NCBI GenBank assembly: GCA_963656345.1 | Contig: CAVKHY010000020.1 | Span: forward strand, 1 to 27,755 | Direction: 5' to 3' | Length of the DNA stretch: 27,755 nt | Source: CAKUFA01 sp963656345 | GTDB lineage: Bacteria; Bacillota; Clostridia; Christensenellales; Aristaeellaceae | Part shown: one piece after another, positions 1 through 6,376 of the stretch | How positions within the stretch are numbered: position 1 is the stretch's first letter | How the letters are laid out: each line of letters begins with the position of its first letter | Position numbers and translations under genes: made by a program | The notes under the pieces: model-generated | Databases searched by the model: none | What the model was told of the DNA's origin: nothing | What the model saw: the letters and a program-made list of their open reading frames with translations, nothing else

Positions 1-619
1 AAGTATGTGCAATGAGGTTTCCTATCTCGTTCTGCTTGGCTTTGTCAATGCGCTCGGTGAAACTGCCTCAGCCGGCGTCGGCATTGCGGAAAAGCTGGTC
101 ATGTTTATCCTGCTGATCCCCAATTCCTATATGCAGTCGATTTCTGCGTTTGTGGCGCAGAATGTCGGTGCAGGGCAGTTGGAGCGTGCGAAAAAAGCCA
201 TGTGGCTTGGGATGCTGACGGCTGCCGTTTTAGGCGGCATCTTGGCTTACTGCTCTTTTTTCCACGGAGTGGCGTTATCCTCTCTCTTCATAAAAGGCGG
301 CGAGGCGGCCGTGCTGGATGCTTCGGCAGAGTTTTTGAAAGCGACCAGCATCGAGTGCTTCATTCTCTCCATCGTCTATTGCTTTACCGGCTATTTCAAC
401 GGTGTGGAACGGACAACTTTCGTCATGGTACAGGGGCTTTTGTCCATCTTTCTTGTGAAGATCCCCTATGCGTGGTTTGCCAGTACACAACCAAATCCCA
501 GTCTGTTCCAGATTGGGATGTCCACGGCATGGGCTGCCGTATTTACGCTGCTTCTGTGTGTAGGCTATTACATTCATTGCAGCAGAAGAGAGAAGCTGTC
601 TGGAAAAAGTCTTCCCTGA
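1..619 (+). CDS. MATE family multidrug/cation antiporter, C-terminal part (5' end outside window)
   Basis: The frame is open to the left edge, so the 204 residues from the first internal ATG (position 5) are only the C-terminal half of a protein usually of about 450 residues. It is an integral membrane protein that would export drugs or organic cations using a Na+ or H+ gradient. The segment SAFVAQNVGAGQLERAKKAM is the conserved MATE loop before a membrane helix, and several hydrophobic helices follow. FNGVERTTFVMVQG matches the family's second-half repeat. The tail ends in a basic stretch (CSRREKLSGK). The gene is closed by a strong terminator. A second, unrelated-in-position MATE gene lies at 18476-19828. 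Family call is firm; substrate cannot be told. Confidence 0.9.
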   Translation, partial: SMCNEVSYLVLLGFVNALGETASAGVGIAEKLVMFILLIPNSYMQSISAFVAQNVGAGQLERAKKAMWLGMLTAAVLGGILAYCSFFHGVALSSLFIKGGEAAVLDASAEFLKATSIECFILSIVYCFTGYFNGVERTTFVMVQGLLSIFLVKIPYAWFASTQPNPSLFQIGMSTAWAAVFTLLLCVGYYIHCSRREKLSGKSLP

Positions 620-643
620 ACCGCATCAGGTAAGTCACTGTAA

Positions 644-691
644 AACAATCCGCTGCAAAGCCAAAGTGGTTCTTGCAGCGGATTGTTTTTT
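644..691 (+). terminator. Intrinsic terminator after the MATE gene, probably bidirectional
   Basis: A perfect 15-bp stem (644-658 with 673-687, arm AACAATCCGCTGCAA) is followed by a T run on the plus strand. On the minus strand the same stem is followed by TTTTA just past the serS stop, so it can end both converging transcripts. Confidence 0.9.
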
Positions 692-709
692 CATTTTCCT
701 TGAGCGAAA

Positions 710-1990
710 TCAGCCGATGAATTCCTTGCCGCCCATGTACATCCGCAGAGGTGCCGGAATGGCAATCCGTCCGTCTGCTTGCAGATTATTTTCCAGGAAA
801 GCAATCAGCATACGAGGCGGTGCAACCACCGTGTTATTCAGCGTATGAGCAAAGTACTTGTTGCCATCCTTGTCCTTTACGCGGATTTGCAGCCGACGAG
901 CCTGTGCATCGCCCAGGTTGGAGCAGCTGCCCACTTCGAAGTACTTCTTCTGCCGAGGGCTCCAAGCCTCCACATCCAGGCTCTTCACCTTCAGGTCGGC
1001 CAGGTCGCCGGAGCAGCATTCCAGCGTCCGCACGGGAATATCCATGGAGCGGAAGAAATCCACCGTGTTCTGCCACAGCTTCTTGAACCACATCATGGAG
1101 TCCTCAGGCTTGCAGACGACGATCATTTCCTGCTTTTCGAACTGGTGAATACGGTACACGCCGCGCTCTTCAATGCCGTGGGCACCGACTTCCTTACGGA
1201 AGCAGGGAGAATAGCTGGTCAGGGTACGAGGCAGAGACTCTTCATCCAGAATAGTATCAATGAACTTGCCGATCATGGAATGCTCGCTGGTGCCGATCAG
1301 GTACAGGTCTTCACCCTCGATCTTGTACATCATGTTTTCCATTTCAGAGAAGGACATGACACCCGTCACCACGTTGCCGTGAATCATAAAGGGTGGCACA
1401 CAATAGGTGAAACCCCGGTCAATCATGAAATCACGGGCATAGCTCAGGATAGCGGAATGCAGCCGGGCAATATCCCCCATCAGGTAATAGAAGCCGTTGC
1501 CGCTGGTCTTCCGGGCGCTGTCCAGATCAATACCGTTCAGTCGCTCCATGATGTCCACATGATAAGGGACTTCGAAGTCCGGCACCTTGGGCTCGCCAAA
1601 GCGTTCAAGCTCCACATTCTGGCTGTCGTCCTTGCCGATGGGCACGCTGTCATCGATGATGTTGGGAATCACCAGCATCCGCTTGCGGATTTCTGCCTGC
1701 AGCTCTTCTTCCTTCTTCTCCAAGGCTGCCAGTTCATCCGCCATGGCAGAGACCTGCGCCTTCACCTGCTCAGCTTCTTCCTTCTGACCCTTTGCCATCA
1801 GGCCGCCGATCTGCTTGGACAGGGTCTTGCGCTGGTTTCGCAGACCGTCCGCCTTTTGACGGGCTTCACGGTATTCCTTATCGAAGGCAACCACTTCGTC
1901 CACCATCGGCAGCTTGGCATCCTGAAACTTTTTGCGAATGTTCTCTTTGACCTTTTCAGGATCATTACGGAGCAAATTGATATCCAGCAT
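710..1990 (-). CDS. serS: Seryl-tRNA synthetase
   Basis: Class II aminoacyl-tRNA synthetase that charges tRNA-Ser with serine in the cytoplasm. It has about 426 residues, the normal length. The N-terminal MLDINLLRNDPEKV and the following charged helical hairpin (residues about 25-105) form the tRNA-binding coiled coil. Motif 2 is visible as FRKEVGAHGIEERGVYRIHQ. The motif 3 region reads NNTVVAPPRML in place of the common GxGxxR form, then ends in LRMYMGG. An in-frame ATG at 1999 directly abuts the AAAGGAGG ribosome site (2000-2007), leaving no spacer. The ATG at 1990 has a 9-nt spacer and gives the canonical MLDI start, so it is chosen. The gene stands alone behind a T-box leader. Confidence 0.97.
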   Translation of the reverse strand: MLDINLLRNDPEKVKENIRKKFQDAKLPMVDEVVAFDKEYREARQKADGLRNQRKTLSKQIGGLMAKGQKEEAEQVKAQVSAMADELAALEKKEEELQAEIRKRMLVIPNIIDDSVPIGKDDSQNVELERFGEPKVPDFEVPYHVDIMERLNGIDLDSARKTSGNGFYYLMGDIARLHSAILSYARDFMIDRGFTYCVPPFMIHGNVVTGVMSFSEMENMMYKIEGEDLYLIGTSEHSMIGKFIDTILDEESLPRTLTSYSPCFRKEVGAHGIEERGVYRIHQFEKQEMIVVCKPEDSMMWFKKLWQNTVDFFRSMDIPVRTLECCSGDLADLKVKSLDVEAWSPRQKKYFEVGSCSNLGDAQARRLQIRVKDKDGNKYFAHTLNNTVVAPPRMLIAFLENNLQADGRIAIPAPLRMYMGGKEFIG

Positions 1991-2018
1991 GTTCTTCATC
2001 CTCCTTTAGATAATGAAA

Positions 2019-2241
2019 GAGCCCCTCCTCCCTTCAGCCGGGACGAGAAGCTCGCGTTGCCACCCAGATTGCCAACCTTTGCAGGTCAGCCACTCTCTGC
2101 GCTTTCAGGGGCGCACCCCGCAGACTCCTCGTCTGCGCCCATCCGAAGGCGGAACCTCTCGCATCAGCTGCTGCCTCACACCTGCCGGCAGCTCTCTTCA
2201 AACCTTTGCCAGACTTTCCTTCGTCCATCGGGCTTATGAAC
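2019..2241 (-). promoter_or_regulatory. T-box riboswitch, serine-specific, upstream of serS
   Basis: The leader RNA senses uncharged tRNA-Ser and switches between terminator and antiterminator. The T-box itself is GGGTGGCAACGCG (2053-2065, minus strand). Stem I distal features are recognisable at 2170-2197: AGAGAGCTGC, then GGTGTGA and a pairing GGCAGC arm. A UCC triplet at 2151-2153 in GGTTCCGCC sits where the specifier loop should be and codes for serine. The terminator hairpin is GAGCTTCTCGTCCC (2040-2053) with GGGAGGAGGGGCTC (2019-2032), followed by TTTCATT. The match of specifier and downstream gene makes the call strong. Confidence 0.92.
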
Positions 2242-2247
2242 AGTCTC

Positions 2248-2276
2248 ATTATACGGCATGGACAAGGATTTTGCAA
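2248..2276 (-). promoter_or_regulatory. Sigma-A promoter of the serS T-box transcript
   Basis: Minus strand: -35 TTGCAA (2271-2276), 17-bp spacer, perfect -10 TATAAT (2248-2253). The predicted start near 2241 gives a leader of about 250 nt, fitting a T-box. Confidence 0.85.
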
Positions 2277-2319
2277 CCCTTTTCCGGCGGCGAAATGCAC
2301 AGAAAGTACAGCTGCGCCC

Positions 2320-2349
2320 TTGACGCTGCGAAAGCAATCTTTGTATAAT
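2320..2349 (+). promoter_or_regulatory. Sigma-A promoter of the glnA operon
   Basis: -35 TTGACG (2320-2325), 18-bp spacer, perfect -10 TATAAT (2344-2349). Predicted start is near 2356, leaving a leader of about 110 nt. It lies back to back with the serS promoter, 43 bp between the two -35 boxes. Confidence 0.85.
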
Positions 2350-2358
2350 GGAGCGGTC

Positions 2359-2425
2359 ATGAACAAAGGCGTTCATTCCTTCTGTTTTTGGCGTGCAGCC
2401 TAGCGGAGGAATGAACAATTTTTCT
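2359..2425 (+). promoter_or_regulatory. glnA leader attenuator: ANTAR-type hexaloop hairpin overlapping an intrinsic terminator
   Basis: Hairpin one is ATGAAC (2359-2364), loop AAAGGC (2365-2370), GTTCAT (2371-2376): a 6-bp stem with a six-base loop carrying A at loop position 1 and G at position 4. Hairpin two is an intrinsic terminator: GTTCATTCCTTC (2371-2382) with GGAGGAATGAAC (2405-2416), 12 bp with one GU pair, followed by AATTTTTCT. The two share 2371-2376, so only one can form at a time. This is the arrangement expected for ANTAR-protein antitermination, and an ANTAR gene is second in the operon. Only one hexaloop hairpin is seen, where characterised systems use two. Confidence 0.7.
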
Positions 2426-2465
2426 ATACAGGAAGCAGCAATGACTGCTGCAGGGAGGAATCCGT

Positions 2466-3740
2466 ATGAACACCGAGCAGGAGGTTCTGTCTTTTGTCCG
2501 TGAAAACGATGTAAAGTTCATTCGTCTGGCCTTCGTGGATCTGCTGGGATCCCTGAAAAATATTGCAATCATGGCTTCCGAATTGCCCCGGGCGCTTCGG
2601 GGCGGCATCTCCTTTGACGCTTCCTCCGTCAAGGGCTTTTGCGATATCAGTCACAGTGAATTGTTCCTCCGGCCCGATCCCCGGACGCTGACAGTGCTTC
2701 CCTGGCGTCCTCAGTCCGGCCGTGTGGTGCGTATGCTGTGCGACTGCATGACACCGGAAGGTTCCTTGTTTTCCGGCTACAGCCGCACCATTCTGCGCCG
2801 AATGGATGAAAAGGCACTGGAAGCAGGCTGTTTCTTCCGCTTCGGTACGGAGTATGAATTTTACCTTTTCGAGCAGGATGATCAGGGACACCCCACGATG
2901 GTTCCCCAGGACGAAGCCGGATACATGGATGTTTTCCCCGTAGACAAGGGAGAAAACGTCCGCCGGGAAATCTGTCTGACCCTGGAGGCCATGGGGATTC
3001 TACCGGAATCCTCCCATCACGAATCCGGCCCCGGTCAAAACGAAATTGACTTCCGCCATGCCGACCCTCTGACCACAGCAGATTCCGCTGTCACCTTCAA
3101 AGGGGTTGTACGCACCATCGCCGCGCAATACGGACTCCATGCCTCTTTCATGCCCAAGCCTTTGGTTCACGAAAGCGGCAACGGACTGCACCTGAATCTT
3201 TCCATTGAAAAAGGAGGACAGAATCTTTTTGCGCCCCTGCCGGACGGAACCCTGGGTGAAGAAGCGCAGCATGCCGTTGCCGGTATTCTCCGCCGTATCC
3301 GGGAACTTAGCCTGTTCCTGAATCCCATCCCCTCCAGCTATCAACGCTTTGGCGCCTTTGAAGCGCCCAAGAAGATCAACTGGTCTTACGGCAATCGCAG
3401 CCAGTTGGTGCGCATTCCTGCTGCCAATGCGGAAACAGGCCGCATGGAGCTCCGTTCTCCTGACCCGGCCTGCAATCCTTACCTGGCTTTCTCCCTGGTG
3501 ATGGCTGCGGCGCTGGAAGGCATGGCAGAGCAGCTTCCCCTGCAAGCTCCTCTGGCAGAGGTGGGAGAGCTTCCCGGCACCATGGATGAAGCACTGACAC
3601 TGGCAGAGCATAGCACATTCCTTCCCACCGTTATCCCCCAGGATATGCTGGACAAGTACCTGCAAGAGAAACGTCTGACCCTGCAGCAGCTGCAGGCAGA
3701 CCCCGACGCACTGCAAGCCTTGCACTGGAAGACCATTTGA
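2466..3740 (+). CDS. glnA: Glutamine synthetase, type I (GSI-alpha-like)
   Basis: Makes glutamine from glutamate, ammonia and ATP as a cytoplasmic dodecamer. The protein has 424 residues, slightly shorter than the 444 of Bacillus subtilis GlnA. Visible signatures are the N-terminal FDASSVKGF, the metal-binding FGTEYEFYLF, the ATP-site HASFMPKPL, SGNGLHLNLS, the flap region FEAPKKINW, NRSQLVRIP and MELRSPDPACNPYL. There is no adenylylation-site sequence. At the position aligned with B. subtilis R62, a residue for glutamine feedback inhibition (GFVRIEES), this protein has Asp60 (GFCDISHS). AGGGAGGA lies ahead of the ATG. The following ANTAR gene starts 14 nt after the stop, so the two form an operon. 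Confidence 0.95.
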   Translation: MNTEQEVLSFVRENDVKFIRLAFVDLLGSLKNIAIMASELPRALRGGISFDASSVKGFCDISHSELFLRPDPRTLTVLPWRPQSGRVVRMLCDCMTPEGSLFSGYSRTILRRMDEKALEAGCFFRFGTEYEFYLFEQDDQGHPTMVPQDEAGYMDVFPVDKGENVRREICLTLEAMGILPESSHHESGPGQNEIDFRHADPLTTADSAVTFKGVVRTIAAQYGLHASFMPKPLVHESGNGLHLNLSIEKGGQNLFAPLPDGTLGEEAQHAVAGILRRIRELSLFLNPIPSSYQRFGAFEAPKKINWSYGNRSQLVRIPAANAETGRMELRSPDPACNPYLAFSLVMAAALEGMAEQLPLQAPLAEVGELPGTMDEALTLAEHSTFLPTVIPQDMLDKYLQEKRLTLQQLQADPDALQALHWKTI

Positions 3741-3754
3741 CAGGAGGGATCACC

Positions 3755-4330
3755 ATGCCGCAGGATCATATTCTTCTGGTAGGCAGTACCGAGAAGAGTC
3801 GTGCGCTGCTTCAAACCCTGCTGCCCCCGGAAAGCTATTCCGATACAAAGGTCTGCGTCAGCGGCAGTGAAGCCCGGCGAAGTGCAACCACAGCCACCTA
3901 TGACCTGGTCGTCATCAATACGCCCCTGAGCGACGAGAGCGGCCTTGATTTGGCACTGGAATTTTCCCGGCAGTCCACCACTTCCGTTATGCTGCTTGTG
4001 AAGGCAGACCTGGCGGAAACCGTCGCCGTCCGTATGGAGGAATACGGGGTGATCGTCCTGGCCAAGCCGGTTGCCAAGCCCCTGTTTGACCAGGCGTTGC
4101 GCTTCTCCCGCATGTCTCACGGCCGCATGCTGGCACTGCAGAAGGAAAATGAACAGCTGGAAAAGAAGCTGGCTGAACTGAAACTGGTAGACCGAGCCAA
4201 ATGCGTGCTGATTCAATACCTGGGCATGTCAGAGGAACAGGCGCATCGCCACATTGAAAAGCAAGCCATGGATTCCCGGCAGACCAAAGCCGCCGTGGCA
4301 CGTTCCATCCTGGCAACCTACGAAATGTAA
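3755..4330 (+). CDS. ANTAR-domain antiterminator with degenerate receiver domain
   Basis: An RNA-binding regulator of 191 residues. Residues about 1-115 have the fold pattern of a receiver domain (HILLVGSTEKSR; DLVVINTPLSDESGLDLA; VIVLAKPVAKP). Residues about 120-145 form a coiled-coil linker (LQKENEQLEKKLAELK), and the last 50 residues are an ANTAR domain (KCVLIQYLGMSEEQAHRHI, then MDSRQTKAAVARSIL). The receiver lacks the phosphoacceptor Asp (Asn in VVIN) and the N-terminal acidic pair (GS instead of DD) but keeps the Lys of AKP. A TTG at 3737 overlapping the glnA stop is possible, but AGGAGGG at 3742-3748 sits 6 nt before the ATG at 3755, which is chosen. Related proteins pair with glutamine synthetase genes in clostridia (NitR-type). 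The likely target is the leader at 2359-2425. Confidence 0.9.
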   Translation: MPQDHILLVGSTEKSRALLQTLLPPESYSDTKVCVSGSEARRSATTATYDLVVINTPLSDESGLDLALEFSRQSTTSVMLLVKADLAETVAVRMEEYGVIVLAKPVAKPLFDQALRFSRMSHGRMLALQKENEQLEKKLAELKLVDRAKCVLIQYLGMSEEQAHRHIEKQAMDSRQTKAAVARSILATYEM

Positions 4331-4334
4331 AAAG

Positions 4335-4381
4335 ACAGCGGTGCATCGATTCCCCTTCGGATTCGTGCATCGCTGTTTTTG
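4335..4381 (+). terminator. Intrinsic terminator of the glnA operon
   Basis: A long stem begins ACAGCGGTGCAT and pairs with GTGCATCGCTGT, with an inner GATTCC/GGATTC extension and a short loop, followed by TTTTTG. It begins four bases after the ANTAR stop codon. Confidence 0.9.
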
Positions 4382-4387
4382 TCTTCC

Positions 4388-4416
4388 TTGCCCTATCGAG
4401 AAATTTAGAGTATAAT
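4388..4416 (+). promoter_or_regulatory. Sigma-A promoter for the membrane-anchored protein at 4470
   Basis: -35 TTGCCC (4388-4393), 17-bp spacer, perfect -10 TATAAT (4411-4416), about 50 bp ahead of the start codon. Confidence 0.75.
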
Positions 4417-4469
4417 GCAAGAAGAGACGTCCGTGCGGCGTTGTAATAAGCGATAAAGGAGGCTGAAGG

Positions 4470-5009
4470 ATGAAGTATCTTCGCCGCATGATTTGGTATA
4501 TCGCATCACGTCTGATTTTGATCTGTCTGGTACTTGGCATCATGGTGGTCACTTTTTATTACGCCATGAACCTGACCAATATTTATGTTGTGCTTAAGGA
4601 TGGTATGGCGCTCCGGGCGCAGGTTGTGATGATGGATGAGGACGCATCAGAGCTTACGAAGTACTTCCAGCAAAGCTTCCTGCAGCAGGATTCTGTTCTG
4701 CTGGCTGTAGAGCAGGGCAATTCGCCTTATAAGGATTACAACGTTCGAGGCATCGACCATCGGCTGAACATGGAGTTTACCTGGGTATGGCCCTGGGACA
4801 ATACGGCTCGTGTGGTCATTACCGAGAGAATTCCCCGAATCGACGGCCGTGCCAAAGGCAGCACCGCTGAGGAGCTGGTTGCCTCCGGCGGCAACAGTGC
4901 TCTGTACCCTCCCGCCTGGCAAGGCGGTAGATACAGGGTGGTGCTCACGAAGGAAAACGGTCAGTGGCACATCAAAAGCCTGACCCTGCTGGAGCGGCTT
5001 ACAGACTAG
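4470..5009 (+). CDS. Membrane-anchored protein of unknown function
   Basis: A 179-residue protein I do not recognise. A basic start (MKYLRRMIWY) leads into one long hydrophobic helix at about residues 9-33, so the protein is probably anchored with residues 35-179 outside the cell. The outer part is soluble, with a Trp-rich patch (FTWVWPWDN) and a C-terminal segment (GGRYRVVLTKENGQWHIKSLTLL) like the last strands of an NTF2-like or DUF-type small domain. AAAGGAGG lies 7 nt before the ATG. It has its own promoter and stands alone. Its stop is only 3 nt from the stop of the converging LUD gene. Confidence 0.8.
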   Translation: MKYLRRMIWYIASRLILICLVLGIMVVTFYYAMNLTNIYVVLKDGMALRAQVVMMDEDASELTKYFQQSFLQQDSVLLAVEQGNSPYKDYNVRGIDHRLNMEFTWVWPWDNTARVVITERIPRIDGRAKGSTAEELVASGGNSALYPPAWQGGRYRVVLTKENGQWHIKSLTLLERLTD

Positions 5010-5012
5010 GCG

Positions 5013-5630
5013 TCAATAGCCTAAAGGTGCGTCTGTCAGGATGATGGTCACATCCCGCCCGTGGGTAGGATGATCCATGACCATGGTGACGGCACACATG
5101 CTGTCGTTGCCGCATTCCGCCGGGTTACACTTGCCGGTGTGACCGCAGGGCGTATCCAGCTTCAGCCGGGTGGCGTTTTTGGGGCAAGTTTCCCGCTTGA
5201 TCCGTGCAACGGCTGCCGCTACGCCGCCATCCACCAGTTTCTTTTCACTGACCACCAGAATGACTTTCTTGGGGCCAAAGGTCATGGCAGACACCCGGTT
5301 GGCCGTACCGTCAATATTGACCAAGCGGCCGTCCTTGGTGATCGCGTTGGAGGAAGCAAGATACACATCTGCCTGCCGTGCTGCTTCCAGCGCCTGAGGC
5401 CGCTCCGACGGCTGCACCAGCCAGTGCCAGAACACAGGATGTCCGCTTTGCTGCAGCTTTTCTGCCAAGCCCAGCTCTTTCACCGTCATGGAGCCGCCGA
5501 TGCCTATGCTTTCTCCTTCACGAATCATGGAAAGTGCCAAGCTGCCGGCTTCCTCCGCCGTTGTGGCATGATATACGTGAAACCCTCGCTTTGTCAGGGC
5601 TTCAGCAATGGTTGTCATCAATTCTGTCAC
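5013..5630 (-). CDS. LUD-domain protein (LutC/YkgG-like)
   Basis: A 205-residue cytoplasmic protein of the LUD (formerly DUF162) superfamily, whose best-known members take part in lactate oxidation (LutB, LutC). Family marks are ESIGIGGSMTVKELGL in the N-terminal half, DVYLASSNAITKDGRLVNIDG in the middle and a C-terminal cysteine cluster, TPCGHTGKC followed by ECGNDSMCAV. The Cys pattern differs a little from the usual TPC-TGKC-DC-RIC form. The start is GTG at 5630 with GGAG nine bases upstream; an ATG at 5618 has no ribosome site. No lutA or lutB is adjacent, so a lactate role is not supported here. Family firm, function open. Confidence 0.88.
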   Translation of the reverse strand: MTELMTTIAEALTKRGFHVYHATTAEEAGSLALSMIREGESIGIGGSMTVKELGLAEKLQQSGHPVFWHWLVQPSERPQALEAARQADVYLASSNAITKDGRLVNIDGTANRVSAMTFGPKKVILVVSEKKLVDGGVAAAVARIKRETCPKNATRLKLDTPCGHTGKCNPAECGNDSMCAVTMVMDHPTHGRDVTIILTDAPLGY

Positions 5631-5673
5631 TGCAATTCACTCCGTTCTTCATGGATGCAAGGGAGGCTCCGGC

Positions 5674-6294
5674 ATGAAACTTTCACGACCCCAGCGAAAA
5701 ATGATTTTCTGCACCCTGATGGTCATCGTTACTTGTGTGCTGTGGGCATCGGGCGGCAAGCCTTGGCAGTGGTGGGCGCTGGGTGCCATTTTCGCTTCCT
5801 GGCTGGCGGATGGTTTGCTGGCCAAGTATCCTCCCGTGCTTGGGAAAATCCCACACAGTTTTTTCGTTGGGGCTGTTTGTTTTGCCGTTGCCCATGTGTG
5901 CTACAGCGCCGCCTCTGTTATGGTGCTTCGCAGCCAAGGCGTGCCCTTCCGCTGGCGAAACTTTGCTTTGCTGATGCTGCTGTTCTTTGCCACAGTCTTT
6001 CTGCACAAGCTGATATTTTCACGAAAAAGTCAGCGAAGCAAAGGCTTTGCGATTGCCGCCACTGCCTACCTGGCTGTTGTGGGCGTTATGGCTTCCCTCA
6101 GTTTCCTGGCAGCCGCCGGTACCGCCTGGCATGCCTGGTGTCTGCCCGTAGGCGCCTGTCTCTTTTTTCTCAGCGACTGTATCCTGGTGGTGCGGGAATA
6201 CATGCGGCTGAAGAGCAAGCTCATTAACCGGTTGATTATGGGCACCTACCTGTCCGGCCAGCTTCTGCTGCAGATCGGTCTGTGGATGTGCTGA
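5674..6294 (+). CDS. YhhN/TMEM86-family membrane protein (lysoplasmalogenase-like)
   Basis: An integral membrane protein of 206 residues with about seven to eight hydrophobic helices. The family holds animal lysoplasmalogenase (TMEM86) and bacterial YhhN proteins. The conserved acidic motifs in helices are visible as ASWLADGLL near the N-terminus and FFLSDCILVVREY near the C-terminus, matching the family's (S)xxAD and SD motifs. The start at 5674 is set by AGGGAGG seven bases upstream; a longer in-frame extension to 5608 has no ribosome site and would overlap the divergent LUD gene. Plasmalogens are common in anaerobic clostridia, so a lipid role is possible but is inference. Confidence 0.82.
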   Translation: MKLSRPQRKMIFCTLMVIVTCVLWASGGKPWQWWALGAIFASWLADGLLAKYPPVLGKIPHSFFVGAVCFAVAHVCYSAASVMVLRSQGVPFRWRNFALLMLLFFATVFLHKLIFSRKSQRSKGFAIAATAYLAVVGVMASLSFLAAAGTAWHAWCLPVGACLFFLSDCILVVREYMRLKSKLINRLIMGTYLSGQLLLQIGLWMC

Positions 6295-6321
6295 GCATCG
6301 TACCTTTGTGTCCGTTGATAC

Positions 6322-6357
6322 GGAAGAAGCTGCCTTCCGCTGAAAGCAGCCTCTTCC
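6322..6357 (-). terminator. Hairpin between the YhhN-like gene and malic enzyme (terminator doubtful)
   Basis: GGAAGAAGCTGC (6322-6333) pairs with GCAGCCTCTTCC (6346-6357): 12 bp with one GU-type mismatch on each strand. Neither strand has a T run after it, so it may be an RNA 3'-end stabiliser rather than an intrinsic terminator. Confidence 0.35.
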
Positions 6358-6376
6358 AATCCGTTTGGCAGGTCGA

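Noticed and set aside
779..2239. 486-codon plus-strand frame across serS and its leader
   Set aside because: Antisense shadow of serS, and it runs through the T-box structure; no start signals.
2435..2451. Palindrome GCAGCA-ATGAC-TGCTGC near the glnA ribosome site, as the second ANTAR hairpin
   Set aside because: The best pairing leaves a five-base loop, and the six-base alternative has C at loop position 1 and T at position 4, so it does not fit the A1/G4 rule.
5001..5036. Nested hairpin at the convergent ends of the membrane-anchored protein and LUD genes as a terminator
   Set aside because: ACAGAC/GTCTGT and TAGGC/GCCTA pair with a 7-base bulge and no T run; it lies mostly inside coding sequence.
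6322..6357. Hairpin after the YhhN-like gene as a true terminator
   Set aside because: No T run on either strand; kept only as a low-confidence feature.
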